Part shown: one piece after another, positions 33,201-45,553 of the stretch | Position numbering within the stretch: the stretch's first letter is position 1 | How the letters are laid out: every line of letters starts with the position of its first letter | Assembly: GCA_900491605.1 (NCBI GenBank) | Contig: UESW01004625.1 | Span: forward strand, 506,906-570,905 | DNA from: Calamus simplicifolius | Taxonomy: Eukaryota > Streptophyta > Magnoliopsida > Arecales > Arecaceae | DNA length: 64,000 nucleotides | Reading direction: 5' to 3' | Notes under the pieces: generated by a model | Told to the model about the DNA's origin: nothing | The model's input: only the letters and a program-made list of their open reading frames with translations | Database searches by the model: none | Position numbers and translations under genes: made by a program

Positions 33201-33385
33201 TCGCAAATTAAATTTTTAAAAAAATATAAAAGATTAAAAATTAAAATGGTTAATATAATTTCATTAAATCTAAATATTGATAGAAACATTTTTCACTCAA
33301 TCCAAACAATAATAAATTTCTAAAAATAATTCATATATTAAAATTTTGAAGTTTTTACAACATAAAAAAAGAAAAGAAAAATACA

Positions 33386-34879
33386 TCAAGAATCTGGGCG
33401 ATCATGTGGAGGCTGTGGAGGCTGAAGACTCTGCGACAAGCGGCTAACCATATCCCGCAAATAATGCATCTCATCTCGCATGTCTGCAATCTCCTGATCC
33501 CGGCCTCGCATACGATCCTCAAAATCCTGCTCGACCTCCTGGCGAACCTCCTCTGCAATAGATCTGCGAAGGTCGTGTAAACGCTCGGGAGGAAGATCAC
33601 CAGAAACTCGCAAGCTGGAGGCCTGATGGGGAAAATATGTAGAAGCTCTAGTGCCCAGACCATAGACCCTGCGGTCTCATGGCTAGGCACCAACAGCCTC
33701 CAAAAACACACGCCGACTCTCCTCTGCTGAGAGTTTGACGAGCGTCTCCCCATCAGTAGAGTCGACCTGCGATGCCTGGGAGCGAATCTCCTCGACTCGT
33801 GTCTTGAAATTATGAAATCAACAATAAATGAGTTAATAAATTTCTTGAAATAAAATTTTAGAAATTAAATAGATACTACATAAATCTAATTTCTTACCGC
33901 AACCTCCGTGATCGCGTGTCGACTCAGGAACCGTCCCTCCTGGTGTGTGTCGCCCTGAATAGACGAAACTCACCAGGATCTTCGCCCTCCTGCTCAGACT
34001 ATAACAAAAAAAAAAGATATTAATACAAATATTTATAAATAACTAAAATAGTAATTAAAATATTTATGTTTTCTTACCATACGCCGTCTGTGCTCCTGAA
34101 TCGAAATGGAGCCCGAAGTATGGCGGGAGAGACCCATGCCAGGACCACCCTTCTCATATCGGCGGTTCGTGCTGGCTGATGCGGACCTCCTGCGCTAGCC
34201 ATCGGACTGCCAGGCCTACTGCCACTCGTGCCAAATACCCTCTAGCACGTGCGCAGGACGCTGACCCGATGACCTCCAACGATGAAGCATGTCGGAGTAT
34301 CAGCGTCGCGTCAGAGCCTCCCATGCTGCCCTAATGGCATCATGGCTAGAAGGATCCCACGTAAACTTTTTCTGCATTAAAATAAACAGTTAGTTTCTAA
34401 ATTTATTAAGTTTAAGAAATTTTATATTACTGATAAATTGTATTTAATAAGTTTACCTAAAACTCAGAAAAATAAAACTCCCTCGTGGCTGGAGATACGT
34501 GGCACCAATCGTAGCCACTGGGATCTACACGCCTCTGAAATACAGCGCTGATGTGGCTGGATACATGATGCTGCTCAATGAATCTGTTAAAAAAATGCAT
34601 GTTTATAAGTAATTGACTTAAAAACATAAACATATATTTTTAATTAGTATATACTTACATCCCCTGAGCATCAAGTCGAAGTACAGTACGACCGATGGTG
34701 GAAGAACTCTCGGAGGTATGTGCCGATCGACTGGATGGTAATACTGCTGGAGAGATCGAAGGCTGTGCCACTGCTGGAGATCCAAACTCTCCATCTCCGA
34801 TGCTCATGTGATCTGATGTAGCAGGGCTACATCCCTGCTCACTCCGTCTGTCGTCGGTAGATCTACCTCTGCCCGTCAT
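33386..34879 (-). pseudogene. CACTA-2 TNPA-like gene
   Basis: The first exon starts at the ATG at 34879 (MTGRGRSTDDRRSEQG) and ends VLRLDAQGM at ~34658, next to a donor. Later exon pieces encode FIEQHHVSSHISAVFQRR, SGYDWCHVSPATREFYFSEF (~34590-34455) and KKFTWDPSSHDAIRAAWEAL (~34375-34310). A C-terminal exon holds MRVSGDLPPERL...EEVRQEVEQDFEDRM...DMVSRLSQSL, a short coiled coil ending at 33386. This order matches plant Ptta/En/Spm proteins. Stops occur inside the middle exons. Exact exon edges are not all resolved. The ATG lies ~100 bp after the tnp2 stop. Confidence 0.75.
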
Positions 34880-34983
34880 ACTGAAAATACTAAAGATTCA
34901 CACAATTAAATTACGATTAATGATTGACTATATAAGAATTTAACACTTATAAAAAAAAGTTAAATTTTAAAAAACCTCTATGT

Positions 34984-37900
34984 TTAATCGTTGTCATTTG
35001 TTTCGTGAAATGTTAGTTCAACATCTGATGCCGTATCGGATTGTGAATCAGTTTCATTATCATCGGAAGGAAACCAAACATTTGCATCCGCAATTTCTTG
35101 GACATCACCATTTGGATCTCTAAGTGATGTTTCAGGAGCCCTTGCGTCGTCCTCAATTGCATGCATTTCCATCTCATCCTCTTGAAATGCAGGGCACTCG
35201 GCTGATTGACTTGATGAACTCTCCTCTAATATGATTGTTGAACGTGGGACGATTTTAGAAACGGCCCACCAATCTCGCTTGTCGTTGCGCAAACTTGGAT
35301 ATCCACAGTAAAAGACTTGTTGAGCTTGGGATGCAAGGATGAATGGGTCATATTTCTGCAATCTTCATCGATGGTTCACTTCAACCAAATTGTAGTCGTT
35401 ATGAACCCTTTTGACCACAGGAACTATCGGATCGAACCAATCACAACGAAACAATACGGTTCGTTTCATAGGCCAACCGGGATATTCAACTTCAACCACC
35501 TCTACTAACTTTCCATAATAATCCTGCATATTTTCTCCAACACTTTCTCCTTTCACACACATGCCCCAGTTCTGCGTGCCTCTTGAAGCTGCTAATCGTT
35601 CAATCTGAAATTTGTACCCATTTACAAAATAGCCAGTAGAGGTTGTTAGGTATTCAATGGCCATTGTGATAGACATTTAATGAAAATATTATCAGTTGTG
35701 GACCATGGACCATTGACCTATAAATTAATAAGCTATTGACATCCAATTCAAAAAAAAAAAGCCATTATCGAAATTGATTGAGTGATACTACTCACAAATT
35801 CATAAAACCAGTAAGCAAACTCCGTTTCTAATTTCTGCCCAATTGCAACTTGACTGATGTCGGGATTCATCTGTCGTTATCTATCACAAAACATCCTTAT
35901 GGGATGAAAAGGATGAAAACTAATGTTAGAAATTAAATATTGTGGTATATTGTAATTTAAATTAAAATTTTCAATTTAGCATTGAAGTATACACTTACTC
36001 AATATATGGATCGACTTCTCTATAGTTCATTAGGATGTAATAATGTGCTGCATTATACTCCATATCGCTAAGATTTCTTGACTTCTTCCCACCAAAGGAA
36101 CGGTCGATAGCTTTAAAAATTGATATTCTACCGTCATTAGCTTCTCCTTCTCCACACATACGTCATCGTTACGACCATGATTTTGGCTCCTCGTGTGGAC
36201 GTGACCCTCAAAGTAATGTGAGGCAAAAGCTGAAACTTCTTCGACCAAGTGTGCATTGCATATAGAACCTTCAACCCTTGCCTTATTACGCACATTATTT
36301 TTTAACTTCTTAAGATACCTATATGTAAAGTTGCAACAAAAAATTAACCAATTTTTCAAGCAATGAAATAATATTTGAAATGTCAACATATCTTAATGTA
36401 TATATTTACCTCTCGAAAGGATACATCCAGCGATACTGCACGGGACCAGCTATGCTCGCTTCGTATGGCAAGTGAACCGGTAAATGCTCATTGAGTCAAA
36501 AAAATTGGGAGGAAATATTCTCTCAAGCTTGCATAAAATAATTGAAATTTTCTTCTCAAGCCTTGCCATGGATGCAGAAGTAATGACCGCGGCAGATAAC
36601 TCCTTGAAGAATAAGCTGAGCTCCGTAATTGCCTTCCAGACATGTTGCGGAAGCAACTCACGAAAAGCTATAGGTAATAACCGTTGCATGAAAACATGGT
36701 AGTCGTGACTCTTCATGCCGAACAACTTGAGCGTCTGCATGTCCACACACCTACCGATATTTGAGGCATAACCATCTGAAATTTTAACCCTCTAAGCCAG
36801 TTACATAAAACTTCTCATGAATTTCTGTCAAGAGTGTAACATGCTTTAGGATAGGTCCCATCGGCACTCCTTCTCAAATCACCTCTTCTGCAGTACTGAT
36901 TATGTTCTTCTCTTGACTTTGCAGTATCTTTTGTTTTTTCCGGGATGTTTAGCACCGTGTTAAATATGTTATCAAAGAAATTTTTCTCGATATGCATAAC
37001 ATCCAAGTTGTGCCGGATAAGATTTGTGCTCCAATAAGGCAAATCCCAAAATATACTTCGCTTCTTCCAGTTATGTTCTTTACATATACGGCCATTTATT
37101 CTATCTGCATCCGGTTCCCATGCATACATCAACCCCAAATGCTCTATAGAATCAAATAGATCGTGCCGGACCTAACCGGTTCGGCAAATTTTGTGACTGC
37201 TTTGTTCTTCCGGAAGGCGATCAAGTTACGCCTGTAAGGATGATTTGGGAGCAAGAACTTCCTATGGTTATCAAACCATGATTGCTTACCACTCTTCTGC
37301 AATGTAAATGCATCCGAATCATACATACAATGAGGGCATGCAGACGTCCAGCAGTGCTCCAACCAGACAACATTGCATATGCCGAAAATCACTTATTGTC
37401 CACATCAAAGCAGCTCTCATTAAGAAATTATGTTTCATAGAAATGTCATAGGCTACGACTCCTGTTTCCCACAACATTTTCAATTTGGTCACCAACGGTT
37501 GCAGAAAGACATCAATCTTTTCCTTTGGATTTGATGGTCCTGGAACCAAAAAGTTAAAAACATTGCAATATCTTTCATGCACTTCCATGGAGAAAGGTTA
37601 TATACAGTCAGTATCACAGGCCAACATGAATACTGTTGCCCCGCTTGACCAAATGGTTGGAAACCATCGGTACAAAGACCTAATCTCACATTCCTTATAT
37701 CTTCAGCGAAATCAGGATGATTTTCATTGAAATGCTTCCAAGCCTTTGAATCTGATGGATGCCGCATTTCATCCTCTTTATATTCATGTTCAGCATGCCA
37801 TCTCATATCAGCAGCTGTTGCCTCAGATCTGTATAATCTCTGCAGGCGTGGGGTAAGAGGAAAGTAATGCATCCTCTTGTAAGGCACACTTTTCCTCCTA

Positions 37901-38672
37901 CTTGTACCGGCTCCTCCTTCGGTGTTTTTGTACCTCGATTGCTCACAAATCTTACACCATCTTAGCTCTGAGTCTTCACCCCAAAATATCATAAAATTAT
38001 TCAAACAACAATCGATCTTGTTAACTGGGAGCCCAAGCCCACGCAACAACTTCTTTGTTGCGTAAAAACTGTCTGCCGCAACATTGTCATTTGGCAAAAT
38101 TTCTTTGATTAACCCAGCTACAGAATTGAACGTCTTTTCTGATAATCGATGTTCTGCCTTAATATTTAACATTCGAGCAGCTGTAGACAACTAGGAATGA
38201 CCCTCACAACCAGGATACAATTCTTGATTTGCAGCACACAACATATCATAAAATTGCTGTGCATCTGGATTTGGTTCTTCCATAAATGTATTCTGATTGA
38301 ATTCATTACCCGATGCATTCATCACCATTTGTTCATATGTGTTTAAATTCACAAATGGGGTTCATCTACGGGAATTGACTCTTGTTGGCCTATAACAGCT
38401 GCTGGAATATCCTCTGGTTCACCATGACAGTACCAAACATAGTAATCAGGAACAAACCCCTTCTTACACAAATGCACCTTAACAGTTTTTACATCTCTGT
38501 AGGCTTTATTCTGACACCTATGGAAGTTGCATGGGCATCTAATCCTAGGGCCATCCATCCAGTCAGGTTGGCTACATGCAAATGCGATAAATTCTTCCAA
38601 TCCATTCAGAAAATCTGAATTAAGCAAGCCATCTTTTATTCTTGCATACATCCACGAGCGAGCCCCGCTCAT
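34984..38672 (-). pseudogene. CACTA-2 tnp2 transposase gene, frameshifts and stops
   Basis: The ATG at 38672 begins MSGARSWMYARIKDG, followed by the Cys-rich RCPCNFHRC and VHLCKKGFVPDYYVWYCHGE (transposase-associated domain, to 38349). The tnp2 core lies at 38190-36815 in several frames (VAGLIKEILPND, RLYRSEATAADMRWH, RNVRLGLCTDGFQPFG, RHNLDVMHIEKNFFD). DUF4218 is at 36746-36030 (KSHDYHVFMQRLLPIAF). DUF4216 is at 35676-34984 (STGYFVNGYKFQ, NWGMCV, CDWFDP, YDPFILASQAQQVFY), with one TGA at 35367-35365 where CGA is expected. The C-terminus is acidic (TDSQSDTASDVELTF). Spliceosomal introns separate several blocks. Confidence 0.87.
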
Positions 38673-38694
38673 TTTTGACCGACTTATACAAAGT

Positions 38695-40902
38695 CTGGTA
38701 AATCATTAAATGAAACCACAAAATAAAACTATATTAGTATTACTAAATATATAACTAAATTATTTCTTGGTCACAACTAAGGTTAATAACAACCATTTAA
38801 ATTATTTATAAGTAAACCAATTTTTTTTAGGAAACTAAGGTCCCTACCATGCAAGGGCGAGCCACGGCTACGATCCTTGGCGTGCTAGCAAGGACCGATG
38901 CACAGGTTCATGGCTAATGGGAGGGCTTGAGTTTGGGTCGGGCCGCAAGGCGGTGCGTTTAATCATGAGACTTCACAAGCATTCAAGTGTCTTAAATTAA
39001 TTCTACCTTCACTCCATGTCTATAAGGTAAGGCCCTATCCCATTCAAGAATATTTTTTGTGATATGTTATTCTGCTATTAATTATCATCGATCGGTTACA
39101 TTGAAATTTCAGCAGCATTTCCCAATATGTTCTCCTAAATGTGTGATATATAAGCCACACTAGGAGAACGTATGAGCAAATACAAATCGAAATCTCACCC
39201 AACGATGATTAATAGCAGACTAACATATCGCAAGAAATATTCCCAAACTGTCCACCAGGATAATTTGAGAATTTGCAAGACTAAGGCTTACAAATTCTCA
39301 AACGGGTCTAAAGGTTATAGTGCTGTGATTATGGAAGCCGAAGACAATCGAACTTATGCTTGTTATTCTTAACTTCTTGTGAATTATACATGTAATCACT
39401 AACTTTTTAAGATTATTGTGTCGAATACAAATGTTTGTGAAGACTAAACTGTAAATCATTGAAACTACTAATTTGTTGCTGGAAATTAAATAATATTACA
39501 ACAAGACTTTTTATTTAGCATTACATAATTTAATGCATCATTCAGTTTGCAGCAGAATATAAATAATCAAGACATAACAATTGTAAATAAGTAGAAATGC
39601 ACAAATATTATTGCATAAACATTCAACTTAAATTAATTATTGCATAAACATTATGCAAATTAAATAATAATACAACAAGACTTTCTATCTAGCATTACAA
39701 ATATTATTGCATAATCAAGACATAACAATCAGTCTATCCAAAGAGCTCCGTGGCCCCCCCTAACTAATTTTTTTTTATTGGACTGCGGCCTGGCCACCGT
39801 GGCTGTGGCGGAGAAGACAAAAGGGGGGGGCCCTATTACCAAATTTTTTTTTAATTTTTGACAGGGTGGCCAGGCCACAGGCGACCACGGCAGCGGCCGT
39901 GGCCGGAGAAGACAAAATGGGGGGGGGGGTTTCCCCACCCCCACCCCTGTTAAAATTTTTTTTTTTTTTGTGACAGTGGCCTGGCCACCGTGGCCGTGGC
40001 CAGGCCACTGCCGGCCATGGCCATGGCCGTGGCCAGGCCAGAGAAGACGGCCACGGCAGCGGCCGTGGCCGCCTTGTTCGGCCGTGGCCACGGCTGTGTC
40101 CGGAGAAGAAAAAAAAGGGGGGGGGGTTCCCCCCCCCTTTTACGAAATGTTTTTTTTTTGTGATAGTGGCCTGGCCACCGTGGCCAGGCCACTGCCGGCC
40201 ACGGCAGCAGCCGTGGCCGGAGAAGACGGCCACGGCAGCGGCCGTGGCCGGACAAGAAAAAAAAAGGGGGGGGGGGGGGCGGGGGGGTTTCCCCCCCACC
40301 CCTGTTACAAAATTTTTTTTTTTGTGACAGTGGCCTGGCCACCGTGGCCAGGCCATTGCCGGCCATGGCCTCCTTGTTCGGCCGTGGCCACGGCCGTGGT
40401 CGGACAAGAAAAAAAGGAGGGGGGCGGGGGGGTTCCCCCCCCTGTTACGAAATTTTTTTTTTTTTGTGATAGTGGCCTGGCCACCGTGGCCAGGCCACTG
40501 CCGGCCACGACAGTGGCCGTGGCCTTCTTGTCCGGCCACGGCCATGGTTGTGGCCGGACAAGAAAAAAAGGGGGGGCGGGGCGGGGGGGTTCCCCCCCCA
40601 CCCTGTTACGAAATTTTTTTTTTTGTGACAGTGGCCTGGCCACCGGCCACTGCCGGCCACGGCAGCGGCCGTGGCCGCCTTGTCCGGCCACCGTGGCTAG
40701 GCCACTGCCGGCCACGACAGCGGCCGTGGCCGAACAAGAAAAAGGGGGGGGGGGTTCCCCCCCCCCCCCTGTTACGAAATGGTTTTTTTTTTTTTGTGAC
40801 AGTGGCCTGGCCACCGTGGCCGGAGAAGACAGCCACGGTCTTGGCCATGGCCGAAGGGAAATTATTAACAAAAAAAAAAATTTAGAGAGTGTGGGGGCTT
40901 AC
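38695..40902 (-). other. Probable long 5' UTR intron of CACTA-2 transposase gene
   Basis: On the minus strand, ACCAAG|GTAAGCCCCC gives a donor at 40902. TTTACCAG|ACTTTG gives an acceptor with AG at 38696-38695, 23 bases above the ATG at 38672. The ~2.2-kb intron contains the G/C hairpin array (39780-40865) and ~1 kb without recognised genes (38700-39770). Confidence 0.55.
39780..40865. repeat. G/C-rich hairpin array with G-run/C-run blocks
   Basis: About seven units of ~150 bp, each combining GTGGCCTGGCCACcGTGGCCAGGCCAC-type palindromes (two arms of 13), CCGGCCACGGC/GCCGTGGCCGG hairpins, then AAGAAAAA, a run of 8-15 G, TT and a run of 8-13 C, and CTGTTACGAAATTTTTTT. It stays open in several frames on both strands, with repetitive Trp/Pro/Gly/His translations that are not genes. 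Confidence 0.92.
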
Positions 40903-41065
40903 CTTGGTCGAGAGAAGACGCCGGAGTTGGAGGAGAACGCCGGGGAGCCGGAGCATCAGAGGGGAGGAGCCGGAGCAGCGAGGTGGGAGCCGAAAATTTT
41001 TAGAGCACGGCGGCGGCTAGGTCAAGACGGGGAAGAAGAAGAAGAGAAGGCCGGCTTATATATAA
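40903..41065 (-). promoter_or_regulatory. Probable promoter and untranslated first exon of CACTA-2 transposase gene
   Basis: TATATATAA on the minus strand at 41065-41057 is followed by a CT- and CCG-rich stretch like a plant 5' UTR, ending ACCAAG|GTAAG at 40903/40902. A start site near 41025-41035 is inferred from TATA spacing. The surrounding TGCGTCGCAA motifs continue up to the TATA box. Confidence 0.5.
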
Positions 41066-41930
41066 GTAATTAGCGATGCAATTATTTGCGTCGCTATATG
41101 GTCACAATATTTTTTAAAAAATTTATTATGTATTAGCGACGCATTAATGCGTCGCTAATCCATCGTTAATCTGGTTTTATTATAATTTTATGAAAAAATA
41201 GCGGCTCAAATAATTGCGTCGCCAATGCGTCACTAACTTGACGCCAATGTCCGACGAGAAATTTATTTTTATTTTCTAGGAATTGCGTCTCTAAGGCATC
41301 GCAATATTTTTTAATATTTTTAATTGATTAAAATAACTTATTACAATAATTGCAATGCAAGTAGTGCGTCGCAATAATTTTTAAATATTTATAAATGATA
41401 ATATTTATAATTTATGATAATAATTGCGATGCAAAATTGCATCGTAATAATTTTTTTTAATATTTTTAATTACATATATTTATTTAAAAAACATTGCGAC
41501 GCAACTTATGCATTGCAATATTATATTTCTTTTATTTATTAATACTAAAAAAATTATATTTACTAAAAATAATTGCGATGCATACATTGCGTCACAATAT
41601 TTGTTTATTTTTTTCCTAAAATGCGTCCCTACGGCGTCACAAAATTTTTTAAATATTTATTAATGATAATATTTATAATTTATGATAATAATTGCGATGC
41701 CTTATTGCGTCGCAATAATTTTTTAATATTTTTAATTAGATATTTATTTAAAAACCATTGCGATGCAAATTATGCGTTGCAATATTATATTTTTTATTTA
41801 TTAATACTGATAAAAATTATATTTACTAAAATTAATTGTGACGCATACATTGCGTCACAATATTTGTTTAATTTTTCTTCTAAAATGCGTCGCTACGGCG
41901 TCGCAATAATTTTTTAATATTTTTTTAAAC
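41066..41930. repeat. CACTA-2 subterminal-type repeats, inner 5' block
   Basis: Same TTGCGACGCA / TGCGTCGCAA inverted pairs as at the ends, immediately upstream of the transposase promoter. Confidence 0.88.
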
Positions 41931-41956
41931 TTTTTCATAACTTTTTTTTTGAGTAA

Positions 41957-43720
41957 TTATAAGTGATCCGACGGTTGCGATCGATCCAATCCATGATCGA
42001 TCCCAGTCGGCGACGATCCGACGGTTGCGATCGATCCAAGCCGTGATTCCGATCGGCCATGACATATCTCAGACCATTGAAATCCGTCCGAGATCGGCGA
42101 CGATTCGACGGTTGCGATCGATCGAAGCCATGATCCCGATCGGCCACGACCGATCTCGAACCATGGCAATCGGTCCAATCGGCAACAATCCGACGGTTGC
42201 GATCGATCCAAGCCCTGATCCCGATCGGCCACGACCGATCCCAGATCGTTGCGATCGGTCCAAGATCGCTGGCGATCCGACGGTTGCAATCGATCCAAGC
42301 CGTGATCCCGATCGGCCACGATCGATCTCGGACCGTTGCGATCGGTCCAAGATCGCTGGCGATCCGACGGTTGCAATCGATCCAAGCCCTGATCCCGATC
42401 GGCCATGACCGATCTCGGACCATTGCGATCGGTCCAAGATCGCTGACGATCCGACGGTTGTGATCGATCCAAGCCCTCATTTCGATCGGCCATGACCGAT
42501 CCCAGACCGATGCGATCGGTCCGAGATCGGCGACGATCCGACGGTTGCGATCGATCCAAGCCATGATCCCGATCGGCCACGATCTATCTTGGACCGTTGC
42601 AATCCATCCGAGATCGGCGACGATCCGACGGTTGCTATCGATCGAAGCCATGATCCTGATCGGCCATGACCGATCTCGGACCGTGGCGATCGGTCCGATC
42701 GGCAATGATCGACGGTTGCGATCGATCCAAGCCCTGATCCCGATCAACCACGACCGATCCCGGACCGTTGCGATCGGTCCAAGATCGCTGGCGATCCGAC
42801 GGTTGCAATCGATCCAAGCCCTAATCCCGATCGGCCACGACCGATCCCGGACCGTTGCGATCGGTCCAAGATCGCTGGCGATCCGACGGTTGCGATCGAT
42901 CCAAGCACTGATCCCAATCATCCATGACCGATCTAGGACAGTGGCGATCGGACCGATCGGCGTCGATCTGATGGTTGCCATCGCTCCAAGCCCTGATCCT
43001 GATCCGCCACGACCGATCTCAGACCACGGTGATCAATCCGATCAGCGACGATCCGACGATTGCGATCGATCCAAGCCCTGATCCCGATCGGCCACGACCA
43101 ATCTCGGACTGTTGCAATCGGTCCAAGATCGCTGACAAACCGACGGTTGCGATCGAACCAAGCCCTGATCCCGATCAGCCACGACTGATCTCGGACTGTG
43201 GCGATCGATCCGATCGGCATGGTTCCGACGGTTGCGATCGATCCAAGCCCTGATCCCGACCGTCCATGACCGATCTTGGACCATGCGATCGCACCGATCG
43301 GCGTCGATCCGACGGTTGCCATCGATCGAAGCCCTGATCGATCCCGATCGGCGATCAACGATCTTGGATCGTCGCGATCGATCCGATAGGCGACAATCCG
43401 ATGGTTGCGATCGATCCAAGCTGTGATCCCGATCGGCCACGACCGATCTCGGACCGTGGCGATCGGTCCGATCGGCGACGATCCGATGGTTTTGATCGAT
43501 CCAAGCCCTCATCCCGATCGGCCATGACTAATTCCAGACCGATGCGATCGGTCCGAGATCGCTGACGATCCGATGGTTGCAATCGATCCAAGCCCTAATC
43601 CCGATCGGCCACGACCGATCTCGAACCGTGGCGATCGGTCCGATCGGCGACGATCCGAGGGTTGTGATCGATCCAAGCCCTTATTCCTATCGGTCACGAT
43701 CGATTTTGGACCGATCGCTA
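41957..43720. repeat. 87-bp tandem array rich in CGATCG/GATC inside CACTA-2
   Basis: About 20 imperfect units of ~87 bp (period clear at 42014, 42101, 42188, 42275, 42362 and 42449). Units contain GATCCGACGGTTGCGATCGA, GATCGGccacgaCCGATC and GGACCgtggcgatcGGTCC, so inverted repeats recur within each unit. Long open frames on both strands (up to ~350 codons) arise because 87 is a multiple of 3; they are repetitive and not credible genes. Confidence 0.93.
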
Positions 43721-43734
43721 TTTAACATAATTAA

Positions 43735-44570
43735 TTTTTTTAAATACATTGCGACGCAAAGGGTTGCATCGTAATTTTTTAATATGATAATTATATTATA
43801 TAAAAATTAATTTTAATTATAATAATTACGACGCAACAAGTGCGTCGCTATATTGAAACATAATTTTTCTAATTAATTTTTTGGTTTATTGCGTCGCTAA
43901 TGCGTCGCTATTTAACATAATTAATTTTTTAAAAATATTGCAATGCACTGTGTTACATCGCAATTATTTTTTCTCATATTTATACTTTATAAAATTTAAT
44001 TTTATTTAAAATAATTGTGACACATTTATTGCATCACTAAATTAAAAAATAATTTTTCTAATTTTTGATTTATTGCATCGCTAATGCGTCGCTATTTAAT
44101 ATATTTAATTTTTTTTTAAAACATTGCGACGCACTGATTTGCATCGCAATATTTTTTTCTGAATTTATATTTTATAAAATTTAATTTCATTTAAATTATT
44201 TGCGATGCAATTGTTGCGTCGCTAAATTAAAAATAATTTTTCTAATTTTTTGATTTATTGCATCGCTAATGCATCGCTATTTAACATATTTAATTCTTTT
44301 AAAAATATTGCGACGCACTGTGTTGCGTCGCAATATTTTTTTTGATATTTATATTTTATAAAAAATTAATTTAAATATATTGCAATGCATTATTTGCGTC
44401 GCTAAATAAAAAATTAATTTTTTTTATTTTTGGTTAATTGAGTCGCTAATGCGTCACTAAGGCCGTTGCAATATTTTGTTGTCACAGAGGCGTCGCAAAG
44501 TGGTCGCAATTTAGCGATGCATAATTGCGTTGTTAATTTTGCGTCGCTATTTCAGTATTTTCTTGTAGTG
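43735..44570. repeat. CACTA-2 subterminal repeats, outer 5' block, with TIR
   Basis: Repeated TTGCGACGCA / TGCGTCGCTA pairs end in TTTTCTTGTAGTG at 44570. An ATC duplication follows at 44571-44573. Confidence 0.9.
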
Positions 44571-45553
44571 ATCTAGCACATAAGCAAACAACAAACATAA
44601 TATCAGGTCTACTTGCTATTAAGTAAAGTAGAGAACCTATCATACCTCTATAATATTTTTGTTGGCTTACCGTTTTCATCTTTATCTGCTTTGCATGAAG
44701 GACTCATAGGTGTTCCAAGGGGTTTGACTGATTCCATTCCAACTTCTTGAGAATTTCTTTTGTGTACTTTATTTGGTTGATGCAAATCTCCTCTTTTTCT
44801 TGTTTGATTTGTAGTCCTACGAAGAAATTGAGTTCTCCCATCATGCTCATCTCGAATTCACCCTGCATTAACTTTGCAAATTCTTGACACAAAAGATTGT
44901 TAGTAGCACTGAATACAATATCATCTACAGATATTTGTACTACCAATAAGTCTCTATCTTTTCTTTTCAAAAATAGGATTTTATCAACATTTCCTCTAGA
45001 AAAATCATTTTCAATTAGAAATTTGCTTAACCTATCGTACCAAGCTCTAGGTGCTTGTTTTAAACCATAAAGTGCTTTGTGTCATTTAAAAACATGATTT
45101 GAAAATTCATGATTTCAAAACCAGATGGTTGTTCTACAAAAACTTCTTTATTTATAAAACTATTTAAAAATATACTTTTAACATCCATTTGAAATAGATT
45201 AATGTTCATATGACATGCAAATGCAAGTAATACTGTAATTGCTTCTAATCTAGCAACAGATGCAAAAGTTTCATCAAAATCAATTCCTTCCTCATGATTA
45301 TATCCTTTTGCAACTAATATAGATTTATTTCTAATTACTATGCCATTTTCATCTAATTTATTTTAAATACCCATTTAGATTCTATAACAGAATGACCTTT
45401 GGGTCTATCAACTAAGGACCATACATTATTCCTAGTAAATTGATTTAATTCTTCTTGCATAGCTAACATCCAATTACTATCTTTTTCAGCTTCTTCAATA
45501 GTTTTGGGTTCTATATGAGATACAAATGCAAGATGATTATTGATATTTCTCAT
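44571..45553 (-). pseudogene. Copia A reverse transcriptase, frameshifted
   Basis: It begins PKTIEEAEKDSNWMLAMQEELNQF...WSLVDRPKG...ESKWVFKIN, the standard copia RT opening. After a frameshift near 45355 it continues EEGIDFDETFASVARLEAI, then VDDIVFSATN as the catalytic YVDD equivalent (~44935), and FEMSMMGELNFFVGLQIKQ. It reaches the CACTA-2 insertion after ...RPDI...CLCAR. RT plus the RNase H at 32132-32628 form one interrupted domain. Confidence 0.92.

Larger units (their letters stand above)
32629..44570 (-). mobile_element. CACTA-2: complete En/Spm element with TIRs and 3-bp TSD
   Basis: It starts CACTACAAGAAAA at 32629 and ends with the inverted TTTTCTTGTAGTG at 44570; it is 11,942 bp and flanked by ATC on both sides. 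Genes run on the minus strand: promoter and untranslated exon (41065-40903), a long intron, tnp2 (38672-34984) and TNPA-like (34879-33386). Subterminal palindromic motifs based on TTGCGACGCA fill 32641-33200, 41066-41930 and 43735-44560. Two internal arrays, a G/C-rich hairpin array (39780-40865) and an 87-bp array (41957-43720), enlarge the 5' side. The coding regions carry stops and frameshifts, so it is probably non-autonomous, but its ends look mobilisable in trans. Confidence 0.95.

Noticed and set aside
33355..33753. 132-codon minus-strand frame overlapping the TNPA-like C-terminus
   Set aside because: The overlapping frame (MRVSGDLPPERL...) has the expected TNPA coiled coil; this one does not.
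39970..41073. 367-codon open frame on the plus strand, and a 256-codon frame opposite (39775-40545)
   Set aside because: Both lie in the G/C hairpin array; the translations are low-complexity Trp/Pro/Gly/His repeats and several frames are open together.
41935..42981. 348-codon frame on the minus strand with repeated RSWPIGI-type text, and plus-strand counterparts
   Set aside because: It is a by-product of an 87-bp repeat (multiple of 3) with few stops; both strands are equally open and no family resemblance exists.
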